Notes under the pieces: model-generated
The model's database searches: none
Told to the model about the DNA's origin: nothing
Seen by the model: only the letters and a program-made list of their open reading frames with translations
Shown: in pieces, positions 33,592 through 42,079 of the stretch
Layout of the letters: every line of letters starts with the position of its first letter
Numbering within the stretch: the first letter of the stretch is position 1
Program-made: the position numbers and the translations under genes
Assembly (NCBI GenBank): GCA_963552605.1
Contig: CAUVKI010000007.1
Coordinates: 8,547-72,546, forward strand
Source: CAUVKI01 sp963552605
GTDB taxonomy: Bacteria; Bacillota; Clostridia; Tissierellales; Peptoniphilaceae
DNA length: 64,000 nucleotides
Reading direction: 5' to 3'

Positions 33592-34881
33592 TTAATCCTT
33601 TATGTTATTTGAATACAACTCAATCTTTACGCCTCTGTCAGTAAGAAATCTTACAAAATTTTTATAGATGGCGGTTTCCTGAAAGGGATCTGTAAATCCT
33701 ATTGAGAGGATCTTGCCGAAAGTGCAGGCAACGAACTGCGGGCGCACCGCCGCCACCAGATATGAGATATGGTGGATAAATTTTTCAAGTTCGGGATTTA
33801 TGAAAATTGTTCCGACATTCGAGGCGGAAACCGTTATCTTTTTATTTGCGTGAGCGTTTATTATCCTGAGTCCGAAGTCTTTCATAACTCTAGGAATGAG
33901 TTTTACAATTTTATTTCTCTCATATAGAAGAATGCTCTGCTGTTTTGCCCTTAGCGTTTCGGGTTTGGTGTTTTCTTCAAACTGGGTCTTTATGGAAGCC
34001 GCCACGTCTTCAATTTTTTCATTTCCCAAAAAAGTATAGGAAACTATCATAGTTGAAAAAAAATTTCTTGCACTCTCCGTCGGGAATTTTTTTCTGAGAT
34101 TTACAGGAACCGAGGCGGAAATTGTCAGACGCTCTCTGCGTGGGGCGTTAAGATATACCGAGTATAAAAAAAGCGAAGTGAGAAACACGGTAAGCGATAC
34201 TCCGAACGATTTGGAGAGTTTGAGCATCTCCTTTGAGTCTGTCAATACTTCCAGAACTTTCATTCTCAAATCAGGGGTTTTTGTTCCGTGAGCATGATAC
34301 ACATGGGGAGTTTTTCCCGTTCCCGTAGCATCTCCGATTTTTTGTCCGAACAGAGATTTATTGTTTTCAAAGTGTGCAAAATGACTGTCAAATCCATCCC
34401 GCATTAAATCTTCATCGGATTCAGCTTTCGGTTCTTCTATTGAAGAAGCCTCATTCGGATATTTCATCTTGCAATAGAAATATAATATCAGTTCAAAAAA
34501 TTTTATTGCGCCTGCGCCGTCCGAAAGAGCGTGAAAAACTTCCAAATTCAGTCTCTTTTTGTGGTATGAAACTCTAAAGAGCAACTCCCTCATATCCGGA
34601 TCATATATTTTTGAACAAGGGGGGTCGGTTTCTTCTTCAATGACAGGTCTAAGAGTGCTTTCTTCCAAATAATGCCAAAACATTCCTCCCCTTAACACAT
34701 AGTGATAGAGAGAAAAATTTTCATATGCCTTATCGAGAGCTTTTTGCAGAATATCTTTATCTATTTCTTCATAAAAAGCTGCGCTCAATCTGAAAACCTT
34801 GCTGTCTACGGCGCTTCTTGCAGCAAGAAAGATATTTGAGGCGGTGTCGAGTTTTTTCCAATTAACTTTTTTTGCATTCAT
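33592..34881 (-). CDS. Alcohol acetyltransferase-like / condensation-fold acyltransferase
   Basis: A 429-residue protein with the HxxxDG catalytic motif of the CoA-dependent acyltransferase superfamily, seen as VFHALSDGAGAIKFFE (about residue 115), and the second-domain strand SASVPVNLRKKFPTESARNFFST. These features place it with alcohol acetyltransferases and wax-ester-synthase/condensation folds. It would transfer an acyl group from CoA to an alcohol or similar acceptor. It has no signal peptide or carrier domain. It is the first gene of a minus-strand pair; the partner is a zinc-ribbon membrane protein. The esterase on the other strand could reverse or remodel its product; this is inference. 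Confidence 0.75.
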   Translation of the reverse strand: MNAKKVNWKKLDTASNIFLAARSAVDSKVFRLSAAFYEEIDKDILQKALDKAYENFSLYHYVLRGGMFWHYLEESTLRPVIEEETDPPCSKIYDPDMRELLFRVSYHKKRLNLEVFHALSDGAGAIKFFELILYFYCKMKYPNEASSIEEPKAESDEDLMRDGFDSHFAHFENNKSLFGQKIGDATGTGKTPHVYHAHGTKTPDLRMKVLEVLTDSKEMLKLSKSFGVSLTVFLTSLFLYSVYLNAPRRERLTISASVPVNLRKKFPTESARNFFSTMIVSYTFLGNEKIEDVAASIKTQFEENTKPETLRAKQQSILLYERNKIVKLIPRVMKDFGLRIINAHANKKITVSASNVGTIFINPELEKFIHHISYLVAAVRPQFVACTFGKILSIGFTDPFQETAIYKNFVRFLTDRGVKIELYSNNIKD

Positions 34882-34943
34882 AAAATGCCCTCTTCTTAAA
34901 AACTTTAAGTTTTTTTGTATACCGATTATTATTTAACGCTTCG

Positions 34944-34974
34944 ATTATAACATAGATTATACATAAAATCCCAA
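34944..34974 (-). promoter_or_regulatory. Probable promoter of the acetyltransferase operon
   Basis: On the minus strand, TTGGGA (34974-34969), a 19-bp spacer and TATAAT (34949-34944) with an extended TGT. The spacer is long, so the extended -10 probably does most of the work. Confidence 0.45.
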
Positions 34975-35076
34975 TCGGAACATCTCAAAGCGCTCAAACA
35001 AAAATGAAGCGTATAAAAAAATAAAAAAGAATGAATGAATAAAAAATTTGATGTAGTAGCGGCTGTGATTTGAAAT

Positions 35077-35105
35077 TTGCTAAGCTTTGTGTTATGTGCT
35101 AAACT
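35077..35105 (+). promoter_or_regulatory. Promoter of the thiol/selenium-carrier operon
   Basis: TTGCTA (35077-35082), 17-bp spacer, TAAACT (35100-35105). It lies 87 bp upstream of the ligase start and leaves an untranslated leader that contains a hairpin (AATCGTT 35121-35127 pairing with AACGATT 35135-35141). Confidence 0.6.
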
Positions 35106-35191
35106 GTACATATCGTCTTGAATCGTTTTGCGTGAACGATTAAAAAAACGGGTATAGCAGCACCACGCCATTTATATGAAAGGGGATTTAT

Positions 35192-36421
35192 ATGGATTAT
35201 GACAGGCAAGTTTCACTTATTGCCGATTACTTAAGACGAGGAGAAAAAGACAAAGAGAGTTTAAAGATAGGAATGGAGCTTGAGCACTTCATAACCGAAC
35301 AGGACGGAAAGAATGTCGCTTATGAGGGAGAGAGAGGCGTTTGTGCAATACTCAAAAAAATAGAGGCTATGGGTTATGAGGGAATTTATGAGGGAGAGAA
35401 TATTTTAGGCATAAACCACGAGGATTTCTCAATAACGCTTGAGCCGGGCGGTCAGATTGAATTTTCCGCAGTTCCTTCTTCGGAGATTTCCGTGCTGAAA
35501 GGACGCTATGAAGTTTTTTACGGCATACTGAACCAAGTCGTTTCCGACTATGGATTAAGGATTCAAAACTTGGGATATTTGCCGAAGGATAAAATTAAGG
35601 ATATCAGTCTCATTCCCAAAAAAAGATATCAGGTGATGTATAGGTATTTTGAAAATAAAGGCTGCTATGCACATAATATGATGAAAGGAACCGCAAGTCT
35701 TCAGGTGGCGGTTGATTACAGGTCGGAGAAAGATTTTCACAAGAAATTTTATGTTGCAAATGCACTCGTACCTATGATCTATGCAATGTTTGACAATTCC
35801 CCGATGTTTGAGGGAGAACCCTATAAGGGATTTGCGTTACGCTCCATGATTTGGAATAACACCGATCCGGATCGCTGCGGGATTGTGGAGGGTGCGATGA
35901 ACAGTTCATTCACCTATGAAGATTTTGCACAGTATATTCTTGATAAGCCTCCGATTTTGATTTTGGAGGATGGAGAGTTAAAGGAAACGGGAGATAAAAA
36001 GGCAAAAGATGTGTTTCGACCTGATAAGGCTGACGAAAATGGAATTGAACATTTGCTTTCTATGAATTTTTCAGATGTGAGGGTGAGAAATTATCTGGAA
36101 ATAAGGGTTCCCGACAGCGTGCCCGAGGAATATGCCTTGGGGCTATGTGCTATGTGCAAGGGGATTTTTTATCATAGAGAGAATTTGAATGATTTGTATG
36201 ATTTCTTTAGAAATACAACCGAGTTTCAGATTGAGGAGGCAAAAAAAGATATTCTCAAAGAGGGTATTCATACCGAATATGCGCAGATGGAGCTTGTGGA
36301 ATTATTCGACAGGATTATTACCGACGCACGCTACGGATTGGAACAGGAAGAACAGGTTTATCTGAAACCTCTTGACAGTTTGGCGCGCTCGGAGATGACG
36401 CTTAGGGAGAGATATGAATAA
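35192..36421 (+). CDS. Glutamate--cysteine ligase, GCS2 type
   Basis: A 409-residue carboxylate-amine ligase of the GCS2 (plant/EgtA-like) family. IGMELEHFI (about 27-35) is the N-terminal ATP/glutamate-binding Glu motif, followed by ITLEPGGQIEFSA, the KGTASLQVAVDY strand and VRNYLEIRVPDS. The expected product is gamma-glutamylcysteine. Firmicutes that make glutathione usually use the fused GshF, so a separate GCS2 enzyme is notable. It overlaps by 8 bp an ATP-grasp ligase that could complete a tripeptide or an amine conjugate. ATG 35192 has AAAGGGG upstream. The acceptor amino acid is not certain from sequence. Confidence 0.82.
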   Translation: MDYDRQVSLIADYLRRGEKDKESLKIGMELEHFITEQDGKNVAYEGERGVCAILKKIEAMGYEGIYEGENILGINHEDFSITLEPGGQIEFSAVPSSEISVLKGRYEVFYGILNQVVSDYGLRIQNLGYLPKDKIKDISLIPKKRYQVMYRYFENKGCYAHNMMKGTASLQVAVDYRSEKDFHKKFYVANALVPMIYAMFDNSPMFEGEPYKGFALRSMIWNNTDPDRCGIVEGAMNSSFTYEDFAQYILDKPPILILEDGELKETGDKKAKDVFRPDKADENGIEHLLSMNFSDVRVRNYLEIRVPDSVPEEYALGLCAMCKGIFYHRENLNDLYDFFRNTTEFQIEEAKKDILKEGIHTEYAQMELVELFDRIITDARYGLEQEEQVYLKPLDSLARSEMTLRERYE

Positions 36422-37736
36422 ATTCGATGATGATTTTTTTGAAGTCCTTAACGAAAACCCGAAGCTTTATGCAAAAGATTTTTTGAATGCTCGGGAAAAA
36501 GCGAAAAACTCAAATGCTTATTATCACGGGGAGGTTGTACCCTTTCTCCTTCACCCCATGTTTTGGAGTGAGGAGGATATTTCGGCTTTCAGAGAGATAG
36601 CTTTAATGATTGCCGGAATTACCGACAAGCTCACCGATTTATATTTAGACAACAGAGAAATCAGAGAGCTGTTTGGATTTCCTGAAGCTTTGGAGAATTT
36701 AATCCTGAGGGAAAAAGGTTATGCAAGCAATGCACCGATAGGAAGATATGATTTGTTTTATAATTCTCCGAAAGATTTTTGGTTTTGCGAGATAAATACT
36801 GACGGTTCTTCGGCTATGAACGAAGATAACGAACTCGGTGGGATATTAAAGCAAAGTCTGGCATTAAAAAATTATGAAGAACATTTTAATTTAAAACTTG
36901 AGAGTTTTGAGCTTATAAATTCCTGGGTGGATAAACTGCTTTCTTATTACGAGGAGTGGGGAGGAAGAAAAACTCCCAATGTTGCGATATGTGATTTTAT
37001 AGAGAGCGGAACTTCGGCGGAGTTTGAGGTCTTTAAGCGTGCAATTGAGAATCGAGGGTTATCCTGTGTGATTTGCGATCCGAGGGATACCGTTTTCAAA
37101 AACGGAAAACTTTTCTATAAGGGGGAGCGGATAGATTTACTATACAGAAGAATTGTGACTTTTGAACTTCTGGAAAAAATTGATGAAATTCCCGATTTCA
37201 TAAAAGCCTATATGAACAACGCAATGTGTACCGTGGGAGAAATTCGCTCACAGCTTATACACCATAAGAAATCGTTTGAAGTCTTGGAAAAACTTTCATT
37301 GCTCAATGCGTTTTCCAAAAAGGAGCGGGATTTTATAGGTGAACACTTTCCAAAGACTGAAACCCTCACGGATAATAAATCCCTTATTCAAAGAGTGATT
37401 GAAGACAAAGATAAATTTGTGATAAAACCCTACGACAAAAATGCCTCTCAGGGAGTGTTTATAGGGAAGGATTTTAAGAAGGCGGACTGGGAACTTCTCG
37501 TTGAAACCTATAAGGGCACGGGATATCTTGCTCAAAATTTTATAGAACCTTATGAAAGACTTCTAACAGTGTTTGAGGGAGAGAAGGCAAAAAGGCGTTC
37601 TTTCAAAACCGTAGTGGGATTGTTTTTATACGGAGGCAAGTTTCAGGGGCTTCTCACCAGAGGTTCGGAAAAACTGCTTATTTCCGGAATTAAAGACTCG
37701 GTCACACTTCCCAATTTCTTGGTGAGGGAGCAATGA
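36414..37736 (+). CDS. Glutathionylspermidine-synthase-like ATP-grasp ligase
   Basis: A 440-residue protein whose N-terminal block DFWFCEINTDGSSAMNEDN (about 122-140) and C-terminal ATP-binding KFVIKPYDKNASQGVFIG resemble the circularly permuted ATP-grasp domain of glutathionylspermidine synthase. It lacks the amidase domain of the E. coli bifunctional enzyme. It overlaps the GCS2 ligase gene by 8 bp, so it most likely ligates an amine or amino acid to gamma-glutamylcysteine. Glycine (giving glutathione), another amino acid or a polyamine are all possible. This is the second enzyme of a two-gene thiol pathway; product inferred, not known. Confidence 0.72.
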   Translation: MNKFDDDFFEVLNENPKLYAKDFLNAREKAKNSNAYYHGEVVPFLLHPMFWSEEDISAFREIALMIAGITDKLTDLYLDNREIRELFGFPEALENLILREKGYASNAPIGRYDLFYNSPKDFWFCEINTDGSSAMNEDNELGGILKQSLALKNYEEHFNLKLESFELINSWVDKLLSYYEEWGGRKTPNVAICDFIESGTSAEFEVFKRAIENRGLSCVICDPRDTVFKNGKLFYKGERIDLLYRRIVTFELLEKIDEIPDFIKAYMNNAMCTVGEIRSQLIHHKKSFEVLEKLSLLNAFSKKERDFIGEHFPKTETLTDNKSLIQRVIEDKDKFVIKPYDKNASQGVFIGKDFKKADWELLVETYKGTGYLAQNFIEPYERLLTVFEGEKAKRRSFKTVVGLFLYGGKFQGLLTRGSEKLLISGIKDSVTLPNFLVREQ

Positions 37737-37743
37737 ATTATTG

Positions 37744-38859
37744 ATGGTTAAAAAACACAGTGCGTTATTCAAGTTTTTCTTTGTGTTTCTCATTGTGACG
37801 GCTATTGTAGCGGCGGCGATTTTCAGGGTTGAAGAAAATAGGCTCTTGATTTCAAATTGGATAAAAGGAGGAGTTCATCCGATAAGGGGAGAGCTTTCGC
37901 TGATTTCGGTTACCCCAAAGGTGCCGGCTCATACGGATGCTTTTTTGTGCGGGCAAAACTTGGTTTTATGGCAGGAAAACAAAGTGATTTTCCTCACTAA
38001 AGATAATGAAGTGCTTAATGAAAGGGAAGTTATTTTTGAAAATCCGAAAATTGTGCCGGGAAAGGGGCGCTGTGTGATTTTCGGAAAGGGAGAAAAGGAA
38101 ATTTTTATTTTCAACGAACGGGGAAACCGCACGCATATAATAAAAACTTCAAATCCCGTCGAGGCTGTTAAGGATTTGGGGGATTATATCGGGGTCATAG
38201 AGAGAGAAGAATTTTCCGAGTTTTTGGAGCTTTTCTATCCCGACGGAACTCTTTTATTTTCAAAAAAGAGGCGTGTGGGACACTTTGGAAATTTTTCTTA
38301 TGACAGAAAAAGCGGCAGGGTTTGCTATATAACTTTCTCGTACTTGGACGGAAAAATTACGAGTAAAGTTCATTTTGTGGATTTAAGCGGAAAAGAAATT
38401 GAAGATTCTTTGCTGCTTGATGAGCTTATAATTGATGCCGCCTTTAGGAAAGACGCTTATGTCTATGCCCTAAAAGATAATTTATTCTTTAGTAATAACA
38501 CTTCAAAAAAACTTTTCGGAGAGGTTTTGACCACCAAGGGTGAGATAGGCGGGGGGGAAATTTTAAGCATATCTATTGGCGAAACTGTGGGGATTTTGAC
38601 GAAAGATCGTTTTATCGAAACCGATTTCAACGGGAATTTACTTTTGAATATTTCTCACAGCATGGGCGAGGGAAAAATTGAAAAATTTGATAAAGGGTTT
38701 TTGGTTTCCGGAAAGTCGGGATTTTTTATTGTGGAAAACGGAAAGTTAATGCTTGAAGAAAAGGTTGATATTTCAGAATGTATCACCAACGGGAGACTTA
38801 TATTGCTCTTCTCCGAAGAGGGGGCAAGGTGGAATGATCTTAAGTATGTTCCGGAGTAG
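37744..38859 (+). CDS. Membrane-anchored propeller-like protein (DUF5711-like)
   Basis: About 371 residues: one N-terminal membrane anchor (ALFKFFFVFLIVTAIVAAAIF) and an external region of repeated beta-strand blades (for example NLVLWQENKVIFLTKDNEVL, EKEIFIFNERGNRTHII, DNLFFSNNTSKKLFGEVL), similar to DUF5711 proteins. I prefer ATG 37744 to the TTG at 37741. It has no catalytic signature. It starts 8 bp after the ATP-grasp gene, in the same apparent operon. Probably a surface-facing binding or assembly protein; function unknown. Confidence 0.65.
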   Translation: MVKKHSALFKFFFVFLIVTAIVAAAIFRVEENRLLISNWIKGGVHPIRGELSLISVTPKVPAHTDAFLCGQNLVLWQENKVIFLTKDNEVLNEREVIFENPKIVPGKGRCVIFGKGEKEIFIFNERGNRTHIIKTSNPVEAVKDLGDYIGVIEREEFSEFLELFYPDGTLLFSKKRRVGHFGNFSYDRKSGRVCYITFSYLDGKITSKVHFVDLSGKEIEDSLLLDELIIDAAFRKDAYVYALKDNLFFSNNTSKKLFGEVLTTKGEIGGGEILSISIGETVGILTKDRFIETDFNGNLLLNISHSMGEGKIEKFDKGFLVSGKSGFFIVENGKLMLEEKVDISECITNGRLILLFSEEGARWNDLKYVPE

Positions 38860-38886
38860 TTCTCAAATAAAAAACGGAGGGATGAT

Positions 38887-39459
38887 ATGAACATTGTAGA
38901 TGCGAGGGGTTTTGAATGCCCAAAGCCCGTGATTATGACAAAAAAGGCTTTGGGGGAAATCGGTGAGGGGTCGATAAAGACAATCGTTGATAACGAGGTT
39001 GCAAAAAATAATCTTGAGAAACTTGCAAACTCCATGGGATATGATTTTTCATCTCAAAAGATTTCAGATGAAGAATTTCACACGATAATTACGATTTCGG
39101 AAGGAGCAAAGGAAAACGGTCAGGAGGGCGCAATTCTTCTGTTCGGACAGGACAAGCTTGGTGAGGACGAAGAACTCGGGAAAATCCTCATTAAGAGCTT
39201 TATCTACACCGTGAAAGAGACAAATCCCCATCCAAAGACAATGATTTTTTATAACACCGGAGTTAAACTGACCGTTGAGGGTTCTGAAGTGCTTGAAGAC
39301 TTGAAAGCTCTTGAGGATTTGGGAGTTAGAATTATCTCCTGCGGAACTTGCGTGGATTTTTTTTCCATAAAGGAAAAAGTCGGAGTGGGGGAGATAGGAA
39401 ATATGTACCTGATATACGAAACTATGCTTTCCGACGGGAAGGTCATTTCAATCGGATAG
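38887..39459 (+). CDS. yedF: Sulfurtransferase-like selenium metabolism protein YedF
   Basis: A 190-residue protein with an N-terminal TusA domain (DARGFECPKPVIMTKKAL, active Cys at about residue 11) and a C-terminal DsrE-like domain containing IISCGTCVDFF. In anaerobes this architecture occurs beside selenium-utilisation genes and is taken to carry selenium or sulfur as a persulfide/perselenide. ATG 38887 follows ACGGAGGGATG. The DUF3343 gene begins 2 bp downstream, a pairing typical of selenium-using Clostridia. SelA, SelB and SelD are not in the window. Confidence 0.9.
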   Translation: MNIVDARGFECPKPVIMTKKALGEIGEGSIKTIVDNEVAKNNLEKLANSMGYDFSSQKISDEEFHTIITISEGAKENGQEGAILLFGQDKLGEDEELGKILIKSFIYTVKETNPHPKTMIFYNTGVKLTVEGSEVLEDLKALEDLGVRIISCGTCVDFFSIKEKVGVGEIGNMYLIYETMLSDGKVISIG

Positions 39460-39460
39460 T

Positions 39461-39736
39461 ATGAAAAGCCATTATGTACTGACTTTCGCCACCACTTCAT
39501 TTGCAATTTCAGCCGAATCCGCATTCAAGTCGCTCGGTCTTAAGAATAAAACCATACCTACCCCCAGAGAAATTTCCGCAAGCTGCGGATTGGCGATAAG
39601 ATTTGATGAAGATATTTTGTCGGAAGTAAAGAGCTTAGTCCACAAAGAAAAAATTCACCCTTTCGAGTTGTGGCGTTTTACGGTTGGCGATGAGGGTCAA
39701 AAGGCGACGGAAAAATTGGAGTCATGGAAAATTTGA
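39461..39736 (+). CDS. DUF3343 putative Se/S carrier-like protein
   Basis: A 91-residue protein (start MKSHYVLTFATTSFAISAE) matching DUF3343, with IPTPREISASCGLAIRF carrying the conserved Cys. Members are linked to YedF and are proposed small selenium or sulfur carriers or regulators. It lies 2 bp after yedF and overlaps mscS by 13 bp. The function rests on family context only. Confidence 0.85.
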   Translation: MKSHYVLTFATTSFAISAESAFKSLGLKNKTIPTPREISASCGLAIRFDEDILSEVKSLVHKEKIHPFELWRFTVGDEGQKATEKLESWKI

Positions 39737-40578
39737 TTTCGTTTATAGAAAACGGGAAAAACGAGTTTGCGGGAAAACTTCTGTCATTCACGGTAATTTT
39801 GCTTACGGCGGTGATTTTTGTTTTTTTGGTGAGAAAGCTTTTGGAAAAACTTTTTCAAAGCAGCCGAGATGTAAAGGACCCCAAGCGTGCAAGGCGGGTT
39901 AAGACGCTTTTAGTCCTCACAATAAATTGCGTCAGGGGTTTTGTTTATTTTTTTGTGACGATTTTTTTCTTGGATATGATGGGAGTAAAAACGGGTTCTC
40001 TGATGGCTGCCGCAGGATTGGTGTCGGTTGCTGTGGGATTTGGAGCGCAATCGCTTGTGAAAGACGCTTTGTCCGGAGCGTTTATAATTGCGGAGGATCA
40101 ATTCGGAGTCGGGGATTATATCTCGGTAAATGCGGACACCAAGCACGACGGCACGGTGGTGAATTTCTCAATGCGTTCAACAAGGCTTAAAGACGGGCTG
40201 GGTTCTTTTCACACAATTCCGAACGGAACGATTACTTCCGTAATCAATTTCAGCAGAAGTCCCTACACCTGTCATTTGTCATATCCGGTTTCGATATCGG
40301 TTCCGGTAGATGACACAATAAAAATCCTGCGTGAAACCTTAGATGAATTTTATGACGAGAACAAAGAAGCGGTAATTGAAATACCGATTGTACAGGGGAT
40401 TAGTGAGTTCACCGACACATGTTATAAAATTCAAATAGCTTTTATCTGCGATGTGAAAGACCATTGGAGACTCTCCAAGGCACTTAACAACGCTTTGCTT
40501 TCAAAGTGGCAGAAAGCGGGATATAAGTGTCCGAGAATATCGGTGCTTGTGGAGAAAGAGGGGGGATTTGATGCTTAA
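39724..40578 (+). CDS. Small-conductance mechanosensitive channel (MscS family)
   Basis: A 284-residue channel. There are three N-terminal membrane segments, with the pore helix in GSLMAAAGLVSVAVGFGAQSLVKDALSG, followed by the beta domain (FGVGDYISVN) and the TIPNGTITSVINFSR signature. It would open on hypo-osmotic stress. It overlaps both neighbours, so it is fully embedded in the operon. Confidence 0.92.
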   Translation: MENLISFIENGKNEFAGKLLSFTVILLTAVIFVFLVRKLLEKLFQSSRDVKDPKRARRVKTLLVLTINCVRGFVYFFVTIFFLDMMGVKTGSLMAAAGLVSVAVGFGAQSLVKDALSGAFIIAEDQFGVGDYISVNADTKHDGTVVNFSMRSTRLKDGLGSFHTIPNGTITSVINFSRSPYTCHLSYPVSISVPVDDTIKILRETLDEFYDENKEAVIEIPIVQGISEFTDTCYKIQIAFICDVKDHWRLSKALNNALLSKWQKAGYKCPRISVLVEKEGGFDA

Positions 40579-40783
40579 ATATTCTAAAGGAGAAATAGTG
40601 AAATTAAAAAAGCCTCACGCCTGCGGAGCGAATGAGTGGGAAATTCTCTCAACGGGAATTGATATCAAGCTGAAATGTAATGAATGTAAAAGACTCATCA
40701 ACCTTTCTCGTTTGGAGTTTGAAAGAAGATTAAGGCGTGTGCTGGAGTCGGGAAAGTGGATTGCGATTGTGAACAGAGAATAA
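40571..40783 (+). CDS. DUF951 family small protein
   Basis: A 70-residue protein. ATG 40571, preceded by GGGGGA and overlapping the mscS stop, is preferred over an upstream in-frame start. The sequence KKPHACGANEWEILSTGIDIKLKC and CNECKRLINLSR match DUF951, with Cys residues that could bind zinc; in Firmicutes it often follows mscS. Function unknown. It is the last gene of the operon, followed directly by a terminator. Confidence 0.88.
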   Translation: MLKYSKGEIVKLKKPHACGANEWEILSTGIDIKLKCNECKRLINLSRLEFERRLRRVLESGKWIAIVNRE

Positions 40784-40828
40784 AAAATCCGTCTGAGGTT
40801 ATGTTTAACCTCTTGGCGGATTTTTTTG
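40783..40828 (+). terminator. Terminator of the thiol/selenium-carrier operon
   Basis: AAAATCCG ... TGAGGTTA-TGT-TTAACCTC ... CGGATTTTTTT forms a long two-part stem with an internal loop, ending in seven T. It starts in the DUF951 stop codon. Confidence 0.85.
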
Positions 40829-40830
40829 TT

Positions 40831-40857
40831 TTAAGTTTTTTTGAAATTCGCCGATAG
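40831..40857 (+). promoter_or_regulatory. Sigma-28 (SigD/FliA)-type promoter
   Basis: TTAA (40831-40834), 15-bp spacer and GCCGATAG (40850-40857). The Bacillus SigD consensus is TAAA-N15-GCCGATAT, so three of four and seven of eight positions agree with correct spacing. No sigma-A promoter is evident between the preceding terminator and the start codon at 40895. Confidence 0.65.
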
Positions 40858-40894
40858 TGCTCTTGTAGGTCTTGATGTATAGGGGGGGGATATT

Positions 40895-42079
40895 ATGAAA
40901 ATTGAAAGCTCGGAAGTTATGCTTAAAAGCTCAAACAGCGTGAGAACAAAAAAAGAAACATTCGTGAGCAACAGCATTAAGAATTTGGGTACGGGAGCTG
41001 TAACCCGAACCGTGGGAAAGTCTATAACACATTCGAATATGACCTTGGAGGAGTCTAACTATAAGTATCAAAAGAAAAATGACAAATCCGAGAATGTGAA
41101 AAAATTCATCGAGCCGGAAAAAAAGGCACAGCCACAAAAATCGCAGGATGCGGAAGATATCAGTAGAAGACTTCAGGACTTGAATGAGCAGATTGCAAGA
41201 AACAGGGAGAGTATGGACACTTTTGCAGATGCAATTAAATCTTCTCAAGAGATGATAAAAAATCTGTTTGAGCTGTTCTTCGGTAGCAGGAGCGAGCGAA
41301 CCGGTATTGAGCTTTTTGTGTTCAAAGCGGAGGCGTTTCAACTCAACTTAGGCTTTAGGGGAGTACTCAGTCTTGGGGGAATAGGTCTTTCAAGCGGGCA
41401 GTCGCCCGTTTCAAATTTGGTTGAGTATTCTTACTTCTCCGAAGGGTACGAGCATTCCGAAGAGAATGTGAGATTTCAGGCGGGAGGTGTTATAAAAACT
41501 TCGGACGGCAGAGAGATTTCTTTAAGCTTGCAGTTTTCTTCACGCTCGGAAAAAACGGTCTATTTCAGTTCGCACGAAAAGGGAATAAAGAGATTTGTCG
41601 ATCCTCTGGTTTTGAACATAAAGGACGCTCCGGCAGGACTTTCCAAAGTTCGCATAGATTTTGATCTGGATGCGGACGGAGTGATGGATAATATTTCATT
41701 TGCAGGAGAGGGTTCGGGATTTTTACATCTGGACAAAAACGGAGACGGAAAAGTAAACGACGGCTCGGAATTATTCGGCACGAAGAGCGGAGACGGTTTT
41801 AAAGATCTTGCGGCTTATGACGGCGACAAAAACGGTTGGATTGATGAAAACGATGCGGTATTTTCAAAACTCAAGCTATGGACGCTTGACAAGGACGGAA
41901 AACCGAGCCTGATTAATCTGAAAGAAGCGGGAGTGGGTGCTATTTATCTCGGAAGAACCGCCACCAAGTTATCTCTTATGGACGGATCCGAAATGCGGGG
42001 AAAAATGAGAGCGAGCGGAATATATCTCAAAGAAAACGGCAAGGCGGGTACGATTAACCAAGTTGATTTGATAGGATAA
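40895..42079 (+). CDS. Protein with RTX-like calcium motifs, possible flagellar regulon member
   Basis: A 394-residue protein without a signal peptide. The N-terminus (MKIESSEVMLKSSNS) and a coiled-coil stretch (about residues 85-120, ISRRLQDLNEQIARNRES) precede a C-terminal region of acidic loops: DFDLDADGVMDN, LDKNGDGKVNDGSELFG, AAYDGDKNGWIDENDAVF. The block ending in DGSELFG is shared with the tails of many RTX-type and uncharacterised proteins. It is a single gene between a terminator and the convergent L25 gene, and its only visible promoter is sigma-28-like. I infer a role related to motility or secretion; this is unproven. Confidence 0.72.
   Translation: MKIESSEVMLKSSNSVRTKKETFVSNSIKNLGTGAVTRTVGKSITHSNMTLEESNYKYQKKNDKSENVKKFIEPEKKAQPQKSQDAEDISRRLQDLNEQIARNRESMDTFADAIKSSQEMIKNLFELFFGSRSERTGIELFVFKAEAFQLNLGFRGVLSLGGIGLSSGQSPVSNLVEYSYFSEGYEHSEENVRFQAGGVIKTSDGREISLSLQFSSRSEKTVYFSSHEKGIKRFVDPLVLNIKDAPAGLSKVRIDFDLDADGVMDNISFAGEGSGFLHLDKNGDGKVNDGSELFGTKSGDGFKDLAAYDGDKNGWIDENDAVFSKLKLWTLDKDGKPSLINLKEAGVGAIYLGRTATKLSLMDGSEMRGKMRASGIYLKENGKAGTINQVDLIG

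Noticed and set aside
35121..35141. The AATCGTT/AACGATT hairpin before the GCS2 gene as a terminator or riboswitch
   Set aside because: It is followed by A residues, not T, and shows no conserved riboswitch core; at most it is a 5' leader hairpin.
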